DNA of 64,000 nt from Brevibacterium antiquum (lineage in GTDB: Bacteria > Actinomycetota > Actinomycetes > Actinomycetales > Brevibacteriaceae). Within the stretch, counting starts at the first letter, position 1. Each line of letters opens with the position of its first letter. This document shows positions 7,794-16,124 of the stretch, one piece after another. A program made the position numbers and the translations under genes. Location: NCBI RefSeq assembly GCF_016107655.1, contig NZ_JABASX010000009.1, positions 124,001 to 188,000 of the forward strand. The letters run 5' to 3'. Below the pieces are notes generated by a model. That model saw nothing but the letters and a program-made list of their open reading frames with translations. It had not been told where the DNA came from and did no database searches.

Positions 7794-8708
7794 TCATCCT
7801 GTCCTCGATCCCCTCGGGGCCGGGAAAGATGCGAGTAGCAGAACGCTGATGCGCGACGCGGCGCCGAGCTGATGCGCTGCGAAGACCCAGCCGAAGACGA
7901 TCGTGCCTCGATCGCCGAAGACCTCACGGCACAGCGCCGAGGTGGGCGGAACGGTCGCGACCCAGTCGAGGCCGTAGATGACGATGAAGAGGACCATGGA
8001 CGGATGCACGATGTCCGAGAGCAGCCAGGGCAGGAGCAGGAGCCCGACGCCGCGGAAGGTGTAGTAGGTGAGCAGGAGGAAGCGCGGGTCGAATTTGTCG
8101 GTCAGCCACCCGGAGAACACGGTTCCGGCGATGTCGAAGATCCCGACGACCGCGAGCAGGCCTGCCGCAGTGGTCGTCGGCATGCCGTGGTCGTGTGCAG
8201 ACGGGATGAAGTGAATGCCGATGAGACCGTTGGTCATCGCCCCGCAGATGGCGAACGCAATGGCCAGAGCCCAGAACGATCGATGTCGAGCAGCGAAGGC
8301 CAGGCCGGCGAAGGCGCGCTTGGCGGCTCCGCCTGTGGACCGCTCGTCGGGAATATAGGTCTCGGGATCGGCGCCATAGGGCAGGACACCGCGGTCTTCC
8401 GGATGGTCGCGGAGGACGAACCACACGACCGGCACGGCTACGAGAGCCACCGCAGCGATGAGCAGCCCCCAGAAGACGAGCAGCTGCCACGAAGCGGTCA
8501 TGATCACGCTGGCCCCGGCACCCGCTGTGACGAGGATGAGAGCAAGCGCCACGATCTGGCGAACTCCGAAGCGATCCATGAGCGCAGCGGCGAACGGGGC
8601 TGCCCGGAAACCTGCCGCGGCGAGCAGCGCGAGGAACGCAACGGCGGCCACCCACCAGGCGGGGTGGATGCGGTGACGCTTGGTCGTCTTGGTGCCAGGG
8701 GGGCCCAC
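7794..8708 (-). pseudogene. Decayed MFS transporter with in-frame internal losses
   Basis: The frame is open but the transporter is incomplete. TM1 (HPAWWVAAVAFLALLAAAGF) runs straight into the end of TM2 and motif A (PFAAALMDRFGVRQ), so most of the loop and TM2 are missing. TM4 (WQLLVFWGLLI) runs straight into TM6 (AAVALVAVPVVWFVLRDHPED), so TM5 with motif C is missing. The C-half is normal through FGWVFAAHQLGAA, then the last helix is replaced by an unrelated 20-residue tail. Only about eight of twelve helices remain. The likely start is GTG 8708, though the frame is open to 8900. Its relatives look like the oxalate/formate or monocarboxylate MFS group. Missing segments are inferred from general MFS topology. 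Confidence 0.65.
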
Positions 8709-8770
8709 TGGAATGATCTTGTTGCGGTTCGAGCGGGCCGGGGACGGCTGACAGACGGTCGTCGGCTGGG

Positions 8771-9016
8771 TTGACTCAAGACCCGTCCGGGGCGATGTGC
8801 ACAGACGCGTGGATCGGATGTCTGGATCACCAGTATCGGGCAACGACTCAACTGCTGGATTTCGCGGAGTCGGACCAGGATCAGGGCAGAACGCTGCCAA
8901 GTGTCCAGCGTCGGCGAGTCGAACAGATGGAAGCGTACTACCGCTTCATGACCGATCGGCTTCAGGGGCTGCTCCGGGAATACTCCGAATCGGGGACGTC
9001 AGGCGACAGCGTCTGA
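8771..9016 (+). CDS. Hypothetical protein (81 residues)
   Basis: A short frame from TTG 8771 (an alternative ATG is at 8795), ending 18 bases inside the 3' end of the convergent MFS gene. The second half, RRRVEQMEAYYRFMTDRLQG and onward, looks like a charged amphipathic helix, and the third-codon-position GC content looks consistent with coding. I recognise no family. No strong ribosome site is visible, so this may not be translated. Confidence 0.35.
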   Translation: MTQDPSGAMCTDAWIGCLDHQYRATTQLLDFAESDQDQGRTLPSVQRRRVEQMEAYYRFMTDRLQGLLREYSESGTSGDSV

Positions 9017-10243
9017 GGACTCTTCGGGCGTCGCGACACCGATACGAGACCTCCAGATCCGTTCGACTCGGATCGCAGCTGCGACGACGATCAGGGAGGC
9101 CAGCGCGAGGACGATCGCGACGACGACGGGAGCCTTGAACCCCCAGCCGAGTGTGATGACTGCGGCGCCGAGGGCCGGCCCGAGGGCATTGCCGACGTTG
9201 AACGCCGAGGTATTCACGCTGGCCGCCAGGGTCGGCGCCTGAGTGGCGATCTGGAATACCCGGGCATTGAGCGCCCCTGCAATCGAGAAGCCGCTGGCAC
9301 CGATGAGGACGATCATGACAATCGCCGCCCAGCCGGTGTCGGCCACCAGCCACAGAGCGAAGAGACTGAGTGCCAAGGCCGCGAGGCTGCCGATGATGTT
9401 GCCGAAGATGTTCCTATCGGCGAAGCGTCCGCCCACGACGACTCCGATGAAGGCGCCGATGCCGAAGGCTGCCAGGACTCCGGGGACAAGGTCGTGGGAG
9501 ATCCCCGCCACCCGGGTGAGCAGAGGCGAGAAATAGGAGAATGCGGCGAAGACCGAGGCTTGGAAGAGCGCGGTCGTTGCCAGTGCCATCCAGATTCGTG
9601 GACCCTTGAAGGCTGCGAGCTCGGCCTTGAGAAGAGTGGGCAGATGCTGGCTTGACCCGGTGTCTTCATTCCTCGGGTTCCGAACTGTGAGCGCGATGAG
9701 GACGGCGGCGAGTGCGGTGACGATGGCGACGGCCCAGAAAGTCGCTCGCCATCCGTACTGCGTGCCCACCCAGGTACCCAAGGGCACCCCCACGAGGTTG
9801 GCAACGGTCAGCCCGCCGACGAGGCTGGCCAGGGCACGACCATGCACCTCGGCGGGGGCGATGCGCGTCGTATGGACAGCGGCGACTGCCCAGAACCCTC
9901 CGCAGGCGATGGCTGCCAGGACACGGGTGACCATGAGGATCGAATAGCTCGGCGACAGTGCGGCCAGGATGTGCAGGGCGGAGAACGCAATGATCGAGAT
10001 GATCATGGTGGCCCGACGCGGAAGCTTGAGCGTCAGCAGCGCCATGGCCGGTGCCCCGCCGATCATCCCCACGGCGAATCCGGTGATGAGCAGGCCGGCC
10101 TGTGGGATGCTGACCTGCAGATCCGCACTGATGGGCTCGAGGATTCCGGCGATCATGAACTCGCTGGTGCCGAGGCAGAAGATCACTGCTGCCAGCAGGT
10201 AGACCTGAGCCGGGACACGGACTCTTGCCTGAGTCGTCGTCAC
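8999..10243 (-). CDS. DHA1-type MFS efflux transporter (Cmx/CmrA-like)
   Basis: A 414-residue 12-TM protein starting GTG 10243, with hallmark stretches AAVIFCLGTSEFMIAGILEP and RVLAAIACGGFWAVAAVHTT. This places it in the chloramphenicol/arabinose-efflux subgroup. Its GTG overlaps the TGA of the upstream TetR gene by four bases, so the two are translationally coupled and form a regulator-pump operon. It likely exports a toxic small molecule under control of that regulator; the substrate is unknown. Confidence 0.87.
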   Translation of the reverse strand: MTTTQARVRVPAQVYLLAAVIFCLGTSEFMIAGILEPISADLQVSIPQAGLLITGFAVGMIGGAPAMALLTLKLPRRATMIISIIAFSALHILAALSPSYSILMVTRVLAAIACGGFWAVAAVHTTRIAPAEVHGRALASLVGGLTVANLVGVPLGTWVGTQYGWRATFWAVAIVTALAAVLIALTVRNPRNEDTGSSQHLPTLLKAELAAFKGPRIWMALATTALFQASVFAAFSYFSPLLTRVAGISHDLVPGVLAAFGIGAFIGVVVGGRFADRNIFGNIIGSLAALALSLFALWLVADTGWAAIVMIVLIGASGFSIAGALNARVFQIATQAPTLAASVNTSAFNVGNALGPALGAAVITLGWGFKAPVVVAIVLALASLIVVAAAIRVERIWRSRIGVATPEESSDAVA

Positions 10244-10917
10244 TGTGCGCTGCCTTCGGCAGAGATGAGGTGTTCGGGCGCTTTGCCGTCATATGTGTGG
10301 GGTGACATGTGGTTGTGCAGTGCTGTGATTCCCGCGGGGGTGCACAGTGCTTCGATGAACGCGCTCGCCTGAGCCTGGACGTTGTCAGCAGGCATGACCC
10401 GAGCAGCGATCCTCAATCCGGCAAGCACGCTGTGGATGAGCTCCGCGTGCACTTTCGTGTCGACATCGGGGCGGATATGTCCCTCGACCTTTCCGCGCTC
10501 GAGGACGATGCCGTAGGCCTCCAGCCAGGCCTGGCGATCGGGATCGAGAATCGTGCACACCGCGTCGACCTCGCGACCGAGTTCGGCCGCGGTGTTGGCT
10601 GACAGACATCCGATCCGCTTATCGTCCTCGCATTGTTTGGCCAGTTCCCCGCCGAGGCGGTGCATGATGAGCGTCGGGGCCGGTGCTGTTCCTGTGCGCA
10701 GCTCCTCACGAAGCGAGGTTCCGGACGCTGTGTATTCGCGCAGTGCCCGCAGGAACAGGGCATCGAGGCTCTCGAAGGTGTTGTAGAAGCTTGAGCGGCC
10801 GATGTTCGCACGTTCGCAGACCAGGCCGACGTCAGTGCCGGTGTATCCGTGTTCGCTGAAGACGGCGATGGCGGCCTTGATCACCGTCTGCTCGTCGAAG
10901 CTCTTCTTCCTGCCCAT
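10240..10917 (-). CDS. TetR/AcrR-family regulator of the MFS pump
   Basis: A 225-residue protein. The N-terminal TetR helix-turn-helix is clear: FDEQTVIKAAIAVFSEHGYT, then GLVCERANIGRSSFYNTFES as the recognition helix and following helix. The ligand-binding domain contains LGGELAKQCEDDKRIGCLSA, like AcuR/NemR-type TetR proteins that carry a cysteine in this region. It is first in an operon with the MFS gene and is preceded by a 7-bp inverted repeat (10937-10954), indicating autorepression. Confidence 0.9.
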   Translation of the reverse strand: MGRKKSFDEQTVIKAAIAVFSEHGYTGTDVGLVCERANIGRSSFYNTFESLDALFLRALREYTASGTSLREELRTGTAPAPTLIMHRLGGELAKQCEDDKRIGCLSANTAAELGREVDAVCTILDPDRQAWLEAYGIVLERGKVEGHIRPDVDTKVHAELIHSVLAGLRIAARVMPADNVQAQASAFIEALCTPAGITALHNHMSPHTYDGKAPEHLISAEGSAQ

Positions 10918-10936
10918 GGTGCGAGCCTAGAGCATT

Positions 10937-10954
10937 TTGGACAGTTCTGTCCAA
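10937..10954. promoter_or_regulatory. Inverted repeat, probable TetR operator
   Basis: TTGGACA-GTTC-TGTCCAA is a perfect 7-bp inverted repeat with a 4-base centre, 20 bases upstream of the TetR start. This is typical placement for autoregulation of a TetR-pump operon. Confidence 0.6.
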
Positions 10955-11092
10955 TAAACTTTCGGAACACGTTCTGGGCTGTTCTGACCTCGCTGGACGC
11001 TGACAACAGGTGTAACGTGACGGCAAGGAGCAATGGCATTATTCCGAGTGGGACGCCCGGGTGAGCTGTCCTCGGCGAAGAAGGGAACACGC

Positions 11093-11302
11093 ATGAGCTC
11101 AGTGAGCAAGGAACGCAGGAAGCAGCTTCGCGATGATGATGCGAACTGGAAGCTCGGAATCTTCTACTTCTGTCCCCGGGACCCTTCGTTCTTAGTTCCG
11201 AAGCGCGTCGGCATCGGATGGTCGCTCAATTACGGGAGCCCGTGGTCGCTGCTGTTCATCCTCGTCGTCATCGCTGTTCTGGTGTGGGGCGTCTTCTTCT
11301 GA
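11093..11302 (+). CDS. DUF5808 small membrane protein
   Basis: A 69-residue protein starting at ATG 11093 after GAAGAAGGGA. It shows the DUF5808 pattern: NWKLGIFYFCPRDPSFLVPK then RVGIGWSLNYGSPWS, followed by one hydrophobic segment LLFILVVIAVLVWGVFF at the C-terminus. The domain appears in small actinobacterial and bacillar membrane proteins; its role is unknown. An upstream in-frame start at 11033 lacks a ribosome site. It is divergent from the TetR-MFS operon. Confidence 0.75.
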   Translation: MSSVSKERRKQLRDDDANWKLGIFYFCPRDPSFLVPKRVGIGWSLNYGSPWSLLFILVVIAVLVWGVFF

Positions 11303-11372
11303 GGAAGAGCTCGGGCACCGGAGGCGTCAGGCAGACAGGGTCCAGGATTGTTCTGCCGGATGCGCCCACGCA

Positions 11373-11735
11373 CTACTTCCTGCGAGACGAGAGCACGCAG
11401 AATTCGTTTCCTTCCGGATCGGCCAGGACAACCCAGGGTTCGTCCTCGGTCTGCCCCACATCGGCTCGTCGGGCGCCGAGAGCGAGCAGTCGATTCACTT
11501 CGGCGGCCTGGTCTTCGGGACGGAAGTCGAGGTGAAGGCGATTCTTCACGGTCTTGGTCTCCGGGTCGACTCCGAAGAGAAGGCCCGGGAGAGCGTGTTC
11601 CTCGGCTCTGATCTCCACTTCGTCCTCGTCCTCATCGACGACAATCCACCCGAGGGCCTCCGCCCACCAGTGGCCGAGCACATGCGGATCGTGGGCATCG
11701 ACGACGAGCTGCTCCCATTCCAGTCCCATGTCCAC
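11373..11735 (-). CDS. VOC-family (glyoxalase-like) protein
   Basis: A 120-residue single-domain protein with the paired beta-alpha-beta-beta-beta pattern of the vicinal oxygen chelate fold: WEQLVVDAHDPHVLGHWWAE at the start, RLHLDFRPEDQAAEVNRLLA in the middle and WVVLADPEGNEFCVL at the end. It resembles the uncharacterised glyoxalase-like group of actinobacteria. Substrate and metal dependence are not known. A perfect palindrome, CACACTCGAGTGTG, lies at 11749-11762 just upstream of its start. Confidence 0.85.
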   Translation of the reverse strand: MDMGLEWEQLVVDAHDPHVLGHWWAEALGWIVVDEDEDEVEIRAEEHALPGLLFGVDPETKTVKNRLHLDFRPEDQAAEVNRLLALGARRADVGQTEDEPWVVLADPEGNEFCVLSSRRK

Positions 11736-11748
11736 AGATTAATGTCTC

Positions 11749-11762
11749 CACACTCGAGTGTG
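11749..11762. promoter_or_regulatory. Perfect 14-bp palindrome upstream of the VOC gene
   Basis: CACACTCGAGTGTG lies 13 bases before the VOC start codon, between two minus-strand genes. It may be an operator; no adjacent regulator is obvious. Confidence 0.3.
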
Positions 11763-11779
11763 AATGGCAATATGCCGGT

Positions 11780-12349
11780 TCAGACACCGACATCCTGCAG
11801 GTGGTGCCTGAGTTCGTGAAACCCATAGCGGGTCAATGAGGTCACCGTGAACTCGCGTCCATCGGAGCGGTAGCCGGTGCGTTCCCACTGTTCATCGGTG
11901 ATCTGAGCCAGATCGGCCGCATAGGCCAGCGCTGCCGCTCTCAGGTCAAGGGCCACCTCGGCGGGACTCTGGTGGCGGTAATCGGATGCGATGGCTACGG
12001 CGTCGCCGTCGAAGTTCGGCAGGGTCGGTGCCGACTGCGAGACGATCAGCGAGGTGCGTTCGCGGAACAGGTCGAGGATATCGCGCATATGGGCGGCGTA
12101 CTCGACATCCGACCAGCGATCCGAACGGGCACGAACACCGGCATTCGGCCTGGTCAGCACTTCACTCCAGACATCAGCGGAAGCCGAGACATAGTCGGGG
12201 ACCGCTGTGACATCCTCGTCGCCGGTGAACCCGCACTCGGCGCACCCGGTCTCGAGCACATCAGCCCAATCTCGTGTGTCCGGTTCGATGTCGCGCTGGA
12301 CATCGGTATCGGGCTCGGTGCCCTGCGCATCTGGCTCTGTTTCGCTCAT
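11780..12349 (-). CDS. DinB-like / mycothiol-dependent maleylpyruvate isomerase-type protein
   Basis: A 189-residue protein with an acidic N-terminal extension of about 25 residues, then DYVSASADVWSEVLTRPNAG, WSDVEYAAHMRDILDLFRER and, near the end, HELRHHLQDVG. The spaced histidines (AAHMRD and ELRHHLQD) are those of DinB four-helix-bundle proteins, which bind a divalent metal. Actinobacterial members are often mycothiol-dependent transferases or detoxification enzymes. A specific reaction cannot be assigned. Confidence 0.75.
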   Translation of the reverse strand: MSETEPDAQGTEPDTDVQRDIEPDTRDWADVLETGCAECGFTGDEDVTAVPDYVSASADVWSEVLTRPNAGVRARSDRWSDVEYAAHMRDILDLFRERTSLIVSQSAPTLPNFDGDAVAIASDYRHQSPAEVALDLRAAALAYAADLAQITDEQWERTGYRSDGREFTVTSLTRYGFHELRHHLQDVGV

Positions 12350-12410
12350 GTCATGTCCCTGACCTGTCGTGGTGTGGTCCCAGTCGTGTCGCAGCTGCGA
12401 CGGCCGGAGA

Positions 12411-12776
12411 CTATTTCTTATCCAGAACCTGTTTGAGCACCGTCGCGTCGCTGATGTCGTCGCGCTTCGACGCAGTCAGGAGGGTCAGTTTGCCCTTCTT
12501 CGCGTAGTCCTTGAGCTGCTTGAACGCCTCGGCGTGGTCATCGTCTTTGAGCTCGTCGCGGTAGCGGCGGGAGAACTCCTCGAATTTATCGGGATCGTGG
12601 GAGTACCACTTGCGCAGATCACTCGAAGGGGCGAGGTCCTTGAGCCAGTCGTCGAGTTCGGCCTTGTCCTTGCTCACTCCGCGCGGCCAGATGCGATCAA
12701 CGAGGATGCGAGTGCCGTCGCTGTTGACCGGATCATCGTAGATCCGACGAACCTGGACCTGATGCTTCTCTGACAT
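12411..12776 (-). CDS. DUF488 family protein
   Basis: A 121-residue protein with GAGGAGG seven bases before ATG 12776. Family hallmarks are RILVDRIWPRGVSKDKAELD, LAPSSDLRKWYSHDP and KLTLLTASKRDDISDATVL. DUF488 proteins of this short type are common single genes of unknown function, sometimes near redox or stress genes. It is divergent from the RibD-like reductase. Confidence 0.88.
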   Translation of the reverse strand: MSEKHQVQVRRIYDDPVNSDGTRILVDRIWPRGVSKDKAELDDWLKDLAPSSDLRKWYSHDPDKFEEFSRRYRDELKDDDHAEAFKQLKDYAKKGKLTLLTASKRDDISDATVLKQVLDKK

Positions 12777-12930
12777 GATCGTCCTCCTCGCTCTATGGTG
12801 CAGCTGTGGTGCTGATTTCAGTCTAAGACAGAGGAATTCTGGCGCAAGGAGGGAGGACTCGGACCCCCGTCGTGACCCGTTCGCGAGTAGACTCAACGCC
12901 TGAATGCCAATGTTCTGATGCGAGGTGGCG

Positions 12931-13683
12931 ATGACTGAGATTCCGAGGATCAATCGGCTCTTCCCCAACCAGGTGAAGGACGTGATCCTGCCGGAGGCCC
13001 TGGCATTTCCTCGCGCTGTGGACCAATGGGTGCGCGCGGTATTCGTGGCGTCGGTCGATGGGGCTGCGAGCATCGCCGGTCACGCCGGAGGTCTCGGCAA
13101 TGACATCGACATGCAGCTGTTCGCCCTCAACCGGGCGTTGGCAGATGTCATCCTCGTCGGCGCCGGCACTGCCAGGACCGAGGTCTACGGTCCTGCTGAG
13201 GACGATGCGCAATGGCGGCATCTGCGTGAGAATCGCAGCCCCACGGCACCCATGGCGGTAGTCTCACACAGTTTGGATCTCGATTTCTCAGCCTCGCTGT
13301 TCACCGAGGCGCCCCGCTCCGCGCGGACCATCCTCATCACCTGCGCAGACGCACCCGCTCAGGCACGTGCACAGGCCGCTGAGGTCGCCGAGGTGATCGT
13401 GGCCGGTCAATCGTCGGTGGACCTGAGCGCGGCGATCGCTGAACTCCAGTCGCGTGGATTCGCCCGGATCGTGTGCGAGGGCGGGCCCCAACTGTTCACC
13501 GACCTGATGGAGGCAGAAGGCGTCGACGAACTGTGTCTGACCCGCAGCCCGACCCTGGTCGCCGGGACCGAGACGAGGATCCTGCGCGGTGCCCAGTTCG
13601 ATCCACCGGTCGAACTCGAACTGAAGACCCTCTACGGCACCGACGACGGATTTCTCTATCTGCTCTATCAACCTGCAGCTTGA
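12931..13683 (+). CDS. RibD C-terminal-like (dihydrofolate-reductase fold) pyrimidine reductase family protein
   Basis: A 250-residue protein starting at ATG 12931 after GAGGTGG. It keeps the RibD_C fold markers: VRAVFVASVDGAASIAG at the N-terminus, ALADVILVGAGTARTEVYGP for the nucleotide site and ARIVCEGGPQLFTDLMEAEG near the end. In riboflavin synthesis such enzymes reduce the pyrimidine ribose with NADPH. Stand-alone actinobacterial paralogues like this are widespread and mostly uncharacterised. There are no riboflavin genes nearby, so I do not assign ribD. Confidence 0.85.
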   Translation: MTEIPRINRLFPNQVKDVILPEALAFPRAVDQWVRAVFVASVDGAASIAGHAGGLGNDIDMQLFALNRALADVILVGAGTARTEVYGPAEDDAQWRHLRENRSPTAPMAVVSHSLDLDFSASLFTEAPRSARTILITCADAPAQARAQAAEVAEVIVAGQSSVDLSAAIAELQSRGFARIVCEGGPQLFTDLMEAEGVDELCLTRSPTLVAGTETRILRGAQFDPPVELELKTLYGTDDGFLYLLYQPAA

Positions 13684-13717
13684 GAGGCAAGCTGAGACAC
13701 CACGGGAGCAGCGGACA

Positions 13718-14368
13718 CTAGTTCAGTTTCACTCTCTTCCGTGCGCCGTCGCTGAGGTTGCTCAGCACCACGGTGCGAACCTGCCGGTCGATGTACTGGC
13801 TCAGACTGACCTGCGTCTGCTGGAAGTACCAGTGTTTGAGGGCCCACATATGAGCCAGGGTCATGAGGTTGTGACCGAGCGTGCTCGCATCGACCGCGTG
13901 CAGGTCACCTTTGTCGGCAGCCTCGGCGACGACATCGATGAGCGGCTGCAGAGTGGCCAGCTCCTGCGACTGGATGGACGCCAGTCCGGCGCGTGAGAGC
14001 GCCCTGGAAGTCTGATAGGTCAGGACGACCGCCTGACGATGGTCATCGACGACCTGACAGAACTCGGTGAAAGCCGCAATGATCCGATGCACAGGATCCT
14101 CGGTCGCCTCGATCGCCGCCGGCACGCGCAGCCGGAAGTCCTCGAGAACCCGGGTGATCGCGGCCAGCACGATCTGCTCCCGATCCGAGAAGTACTTGTA
14201 CAGCAGTCCGACGCTGACACCGGCAGACTTGGCGATCGCCTGCATCGACACGGCATGTGAGCCCTTCGTCTGCATGAGGCCGACGGCGGCATCGACGATC
14301 TGCTTCTCACGGAATTCCGCGCGAGCACCGCGCACTACGGCGTTGACGTCCTGAGTCTTACTTGTCAT
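13718..14368 (-). CDS. TetR-family regulator of the cyclohexanecarboxylate operon
   Basis: A 216-residue protein from ATG 14368. The HTH is REKQIVDAAVGLMQTKGSHA then MQAIAKSAGVSVGLLYKYFS. It is the last gene of the operon, overlapping the acyl-CoA ligase stop by 11 bases. Acyl-CoA-responsive TetR proteins commonly sit in the operon they repress. Two TGAA-N6-TTCA palindromes in front of the first gene (19035-19069) are the best candidate sites, resembling FadR-type TetR operators. The ligand is probably a pathway CoA ester; this is inference from context. Confidence 0.85.
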   Translation of the reverse strand: MTSKTQDVNAVVRGARAEFREKQIVDAAVGLMQTKGSHAVSMQAIAKSAGVSVGLLYKYFSDREQIVLAAITRVLEDFRLRVPAAIEATEDPVHRIIAAFTEFCQVVDDHRQAVVLTYQTSRALSRAGLASIQSQELATLQPLIDVVAEAADKGDLHAVDASTLGHNLMTLAHMWALKHWYFQQTQVSLSQYIDRQVRTVVLSNLSDGARKRVKLN

Positions 14369-16055
14369 GCCTGCTGACCACTTCCTCCCGCAGCTTGAAC
14401 TTCTGAATCTTACCGCTCGGGGTCCGCGGAAACTCATCGAGGCACTGCAGGGTCTCCGGCCAATAGTGTTTGGTCACGCCCTTGGCGGCGAAGAATTCGC
14501 GCAGGTCATCCATGGTGAACGTGTGGCCTTCTCGCAGTGTGACCACGGCACACGCGATCTCCTGTAGGCGGGGGTGGGGCACCGCCACGATCGCCACTTG
14601 GGAGATGGAGGGATGCTCGTACATGATGTTCTCGACGTAGGTGACGGGAATGTTCTCTCCACCGCGGATGATGATGTCCTTCGATCGACCGCCGATCTTG
14701 ATGAAGCCGTCGTCGTCCATCTCTGCGATATCGCCGGTGTCCAGCCAGTCGCCGGCGAAGGCCTCGTCGGTGAGCTTCGGTTCGCTGAGATACCCGACGA
14801 ACAGGAACGGGCCCTTGACCTGCACCTTTCCTTCGGTTCCGGCGGGGATCGGTTCGCCGAGCGGATCGACGACGCGCACCTGCATATCGCCGAGCGCACG
14901 ACCGTCGGTGCTCGTGACCTTGTCATCGGAATCGCCGGGGGCGGTCATGGTGACCAGTCCGCATTCGGTCTGCCCCCAACCGCCGAAGACGTTGAGTTTG
15001 GGCAGCAGCTCTTTGGCCTCGTGGAACATGACGCGTGGAATCGGAGCGCCCATGCAGCAGAAGTGTCGCAGACTCGAGAGATCACGATCCGTGGTCTTGG
15101 CGGCCTCGATGAGATCGTGCAGGAACGGGGTGGCGCCCGAAGTGTGCTCGATGCCGAACTCTTCGATCAGTCGCGCGAACTCCTCGCCGTTCCAGACATC
15201 CTGGAACACGCCGGTCCCGCCGATGAGCAGCGGCAGGCAGACTCCGTACATGTACCCGGTGAGATGACCGAAGGTCGAGGCCATGTGGATGACGGAGCCA
15301 TTCCCGAGGCCTAGGTGGTCAGGCCAGGGCAGTGACGCGGAGAGCACCGAATTGTGTGTGTGCATGACCCCCTTGGGATCACCGGTCGTCCCCGAGGTGA
15401 AGAGGATCAGACCGACATCATTGGGATCGGGCCTGCGCGTCTCCCAGTCGATGCTCGCCGCCGCCTCGGCCGATCCTGGCGAACCAGCTGACCCCGGTGA
15501 GCCTCGGGTCCCGCGATCCAGGAAGTCCGTCCATCGTTCGAAGCCCTCGCGGGAGGTGAACGGATCTTCTCCGGGAGCGTCGAGGACGATCGTATGCCGC
15601 AGATCTGGCAGTCTGTCCCTGAGGCGGTCGACCATATCCGGGTAGTCGAACTTGCGGAACCGGTTGGGGACGAAGAGAACCGTGACTGCGGCCTTCTTCG
15701 CCATGTATCCGATCTCGCGGTCGCGGTAGATGGGGATGAGACCGTTCGTGACCGCCCCCGCCTTGAGAGCGCCGAGGTGGATGACCAACCATTCGTACCA
15801 ATTGGGCAGATGGATGCCCACCACCTCACCCGGTTGCACACCGAGGTCGACGAGGGCCCTGGCACATGCCTCGGCGTCGGCGGAGAGCTGTCGGTATGTG
15901 TGGCTTCCATAGGGGTCTCGCGACACGACCGAATCAGGAGTCTCGCTCGTCCAGTGGTCCAGATGATCGAGCAGCGTCTTGTTATTCCAGGCACCTGTCG
16001 AGGTGTGCTTGTCGATGAGGGAGTCGGTGAGGATCGTGTCGAATCGGGTTGGCAT
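14358..16055 (-). CDS. aliA: Cyclohexanecarboxylate-CoA ligase-like acyl-CoA synthetase
   Basis: A 565-residue AMP-binding enzyme. The P-loop-like motif LFTSGTTGDPKGV is at 219-231; the GWGQTECG stretch and the hinge DWLDTGDIAEMDDDGFIKI are present, as is the C-terminal catalytic lysine region RTPSGKIQKFKLRE. It activates a carboxylate to its CoA thioester with ATP. The assignment to cyclohexanecarboxylate rests on the neighbouring BadH-, AliB- and BadI-like genes; the sequence alone fits a medium-chain or alicyclic acyl-CoA ligase. A GSPGSA sequence is repeated at about 185-196. Confidence 0.75.
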   Translation of the reverse strand: MPTRFDTILTDSLIDKHTSTGAWNNKTLLDHLDHWTSETPDSVVSRDPYGSHTYRQLSADAEACARALVDLGVQPGEVVGIHLPNWYEWLVIHLGALKAGAVTNGLIPIYRDREIGYMAKKAAVTVLFVPNRFRKFDYPDMVDRLRDRLPDLRHTIVLDAPGEDPFTSREGFERWTDFLDRGTRGSPGSAGSPGSAEAAASIDWETRRPDPNDVGLILFTSGTTGDPKGVMHTHNSVLSASLPWPDHLGLGNGSVIHMASTFGHLTGYMYGVCLPLLIGGTGVFQDVWNGEEFARLIEEFGIEHTSGATPFLHDLIEAAKTTDRDLSSLRHFCCMGAPIPRVMFHEAKELLPKLNVFGGWGQTECGLVTMTAPGDSDDKVTSTDGRALGDMQVRVVDPLGEPIPAGTEGKVQVKGPFLFVGYLSEPKLTDEAFAGDWLDTGDIAEMDDDGFIKIGGRSKDIIIRGGENIPVTYVENIMYEHPSISQVAIVAVPHPRLQEIACAVVTLREGHTFTMDDLREFFAAKGVTKHYWPETLQCLDEFPRTPSGKIQKFKLREEVVSRHDK

Positions 16056-16124
16056 GTCAGGGCTCCTTTGCTCTGGTCTCGTGCCGGTGATGGAGGATCG
16101 TTGTGGAGACTCGGTGGGTGAGGG

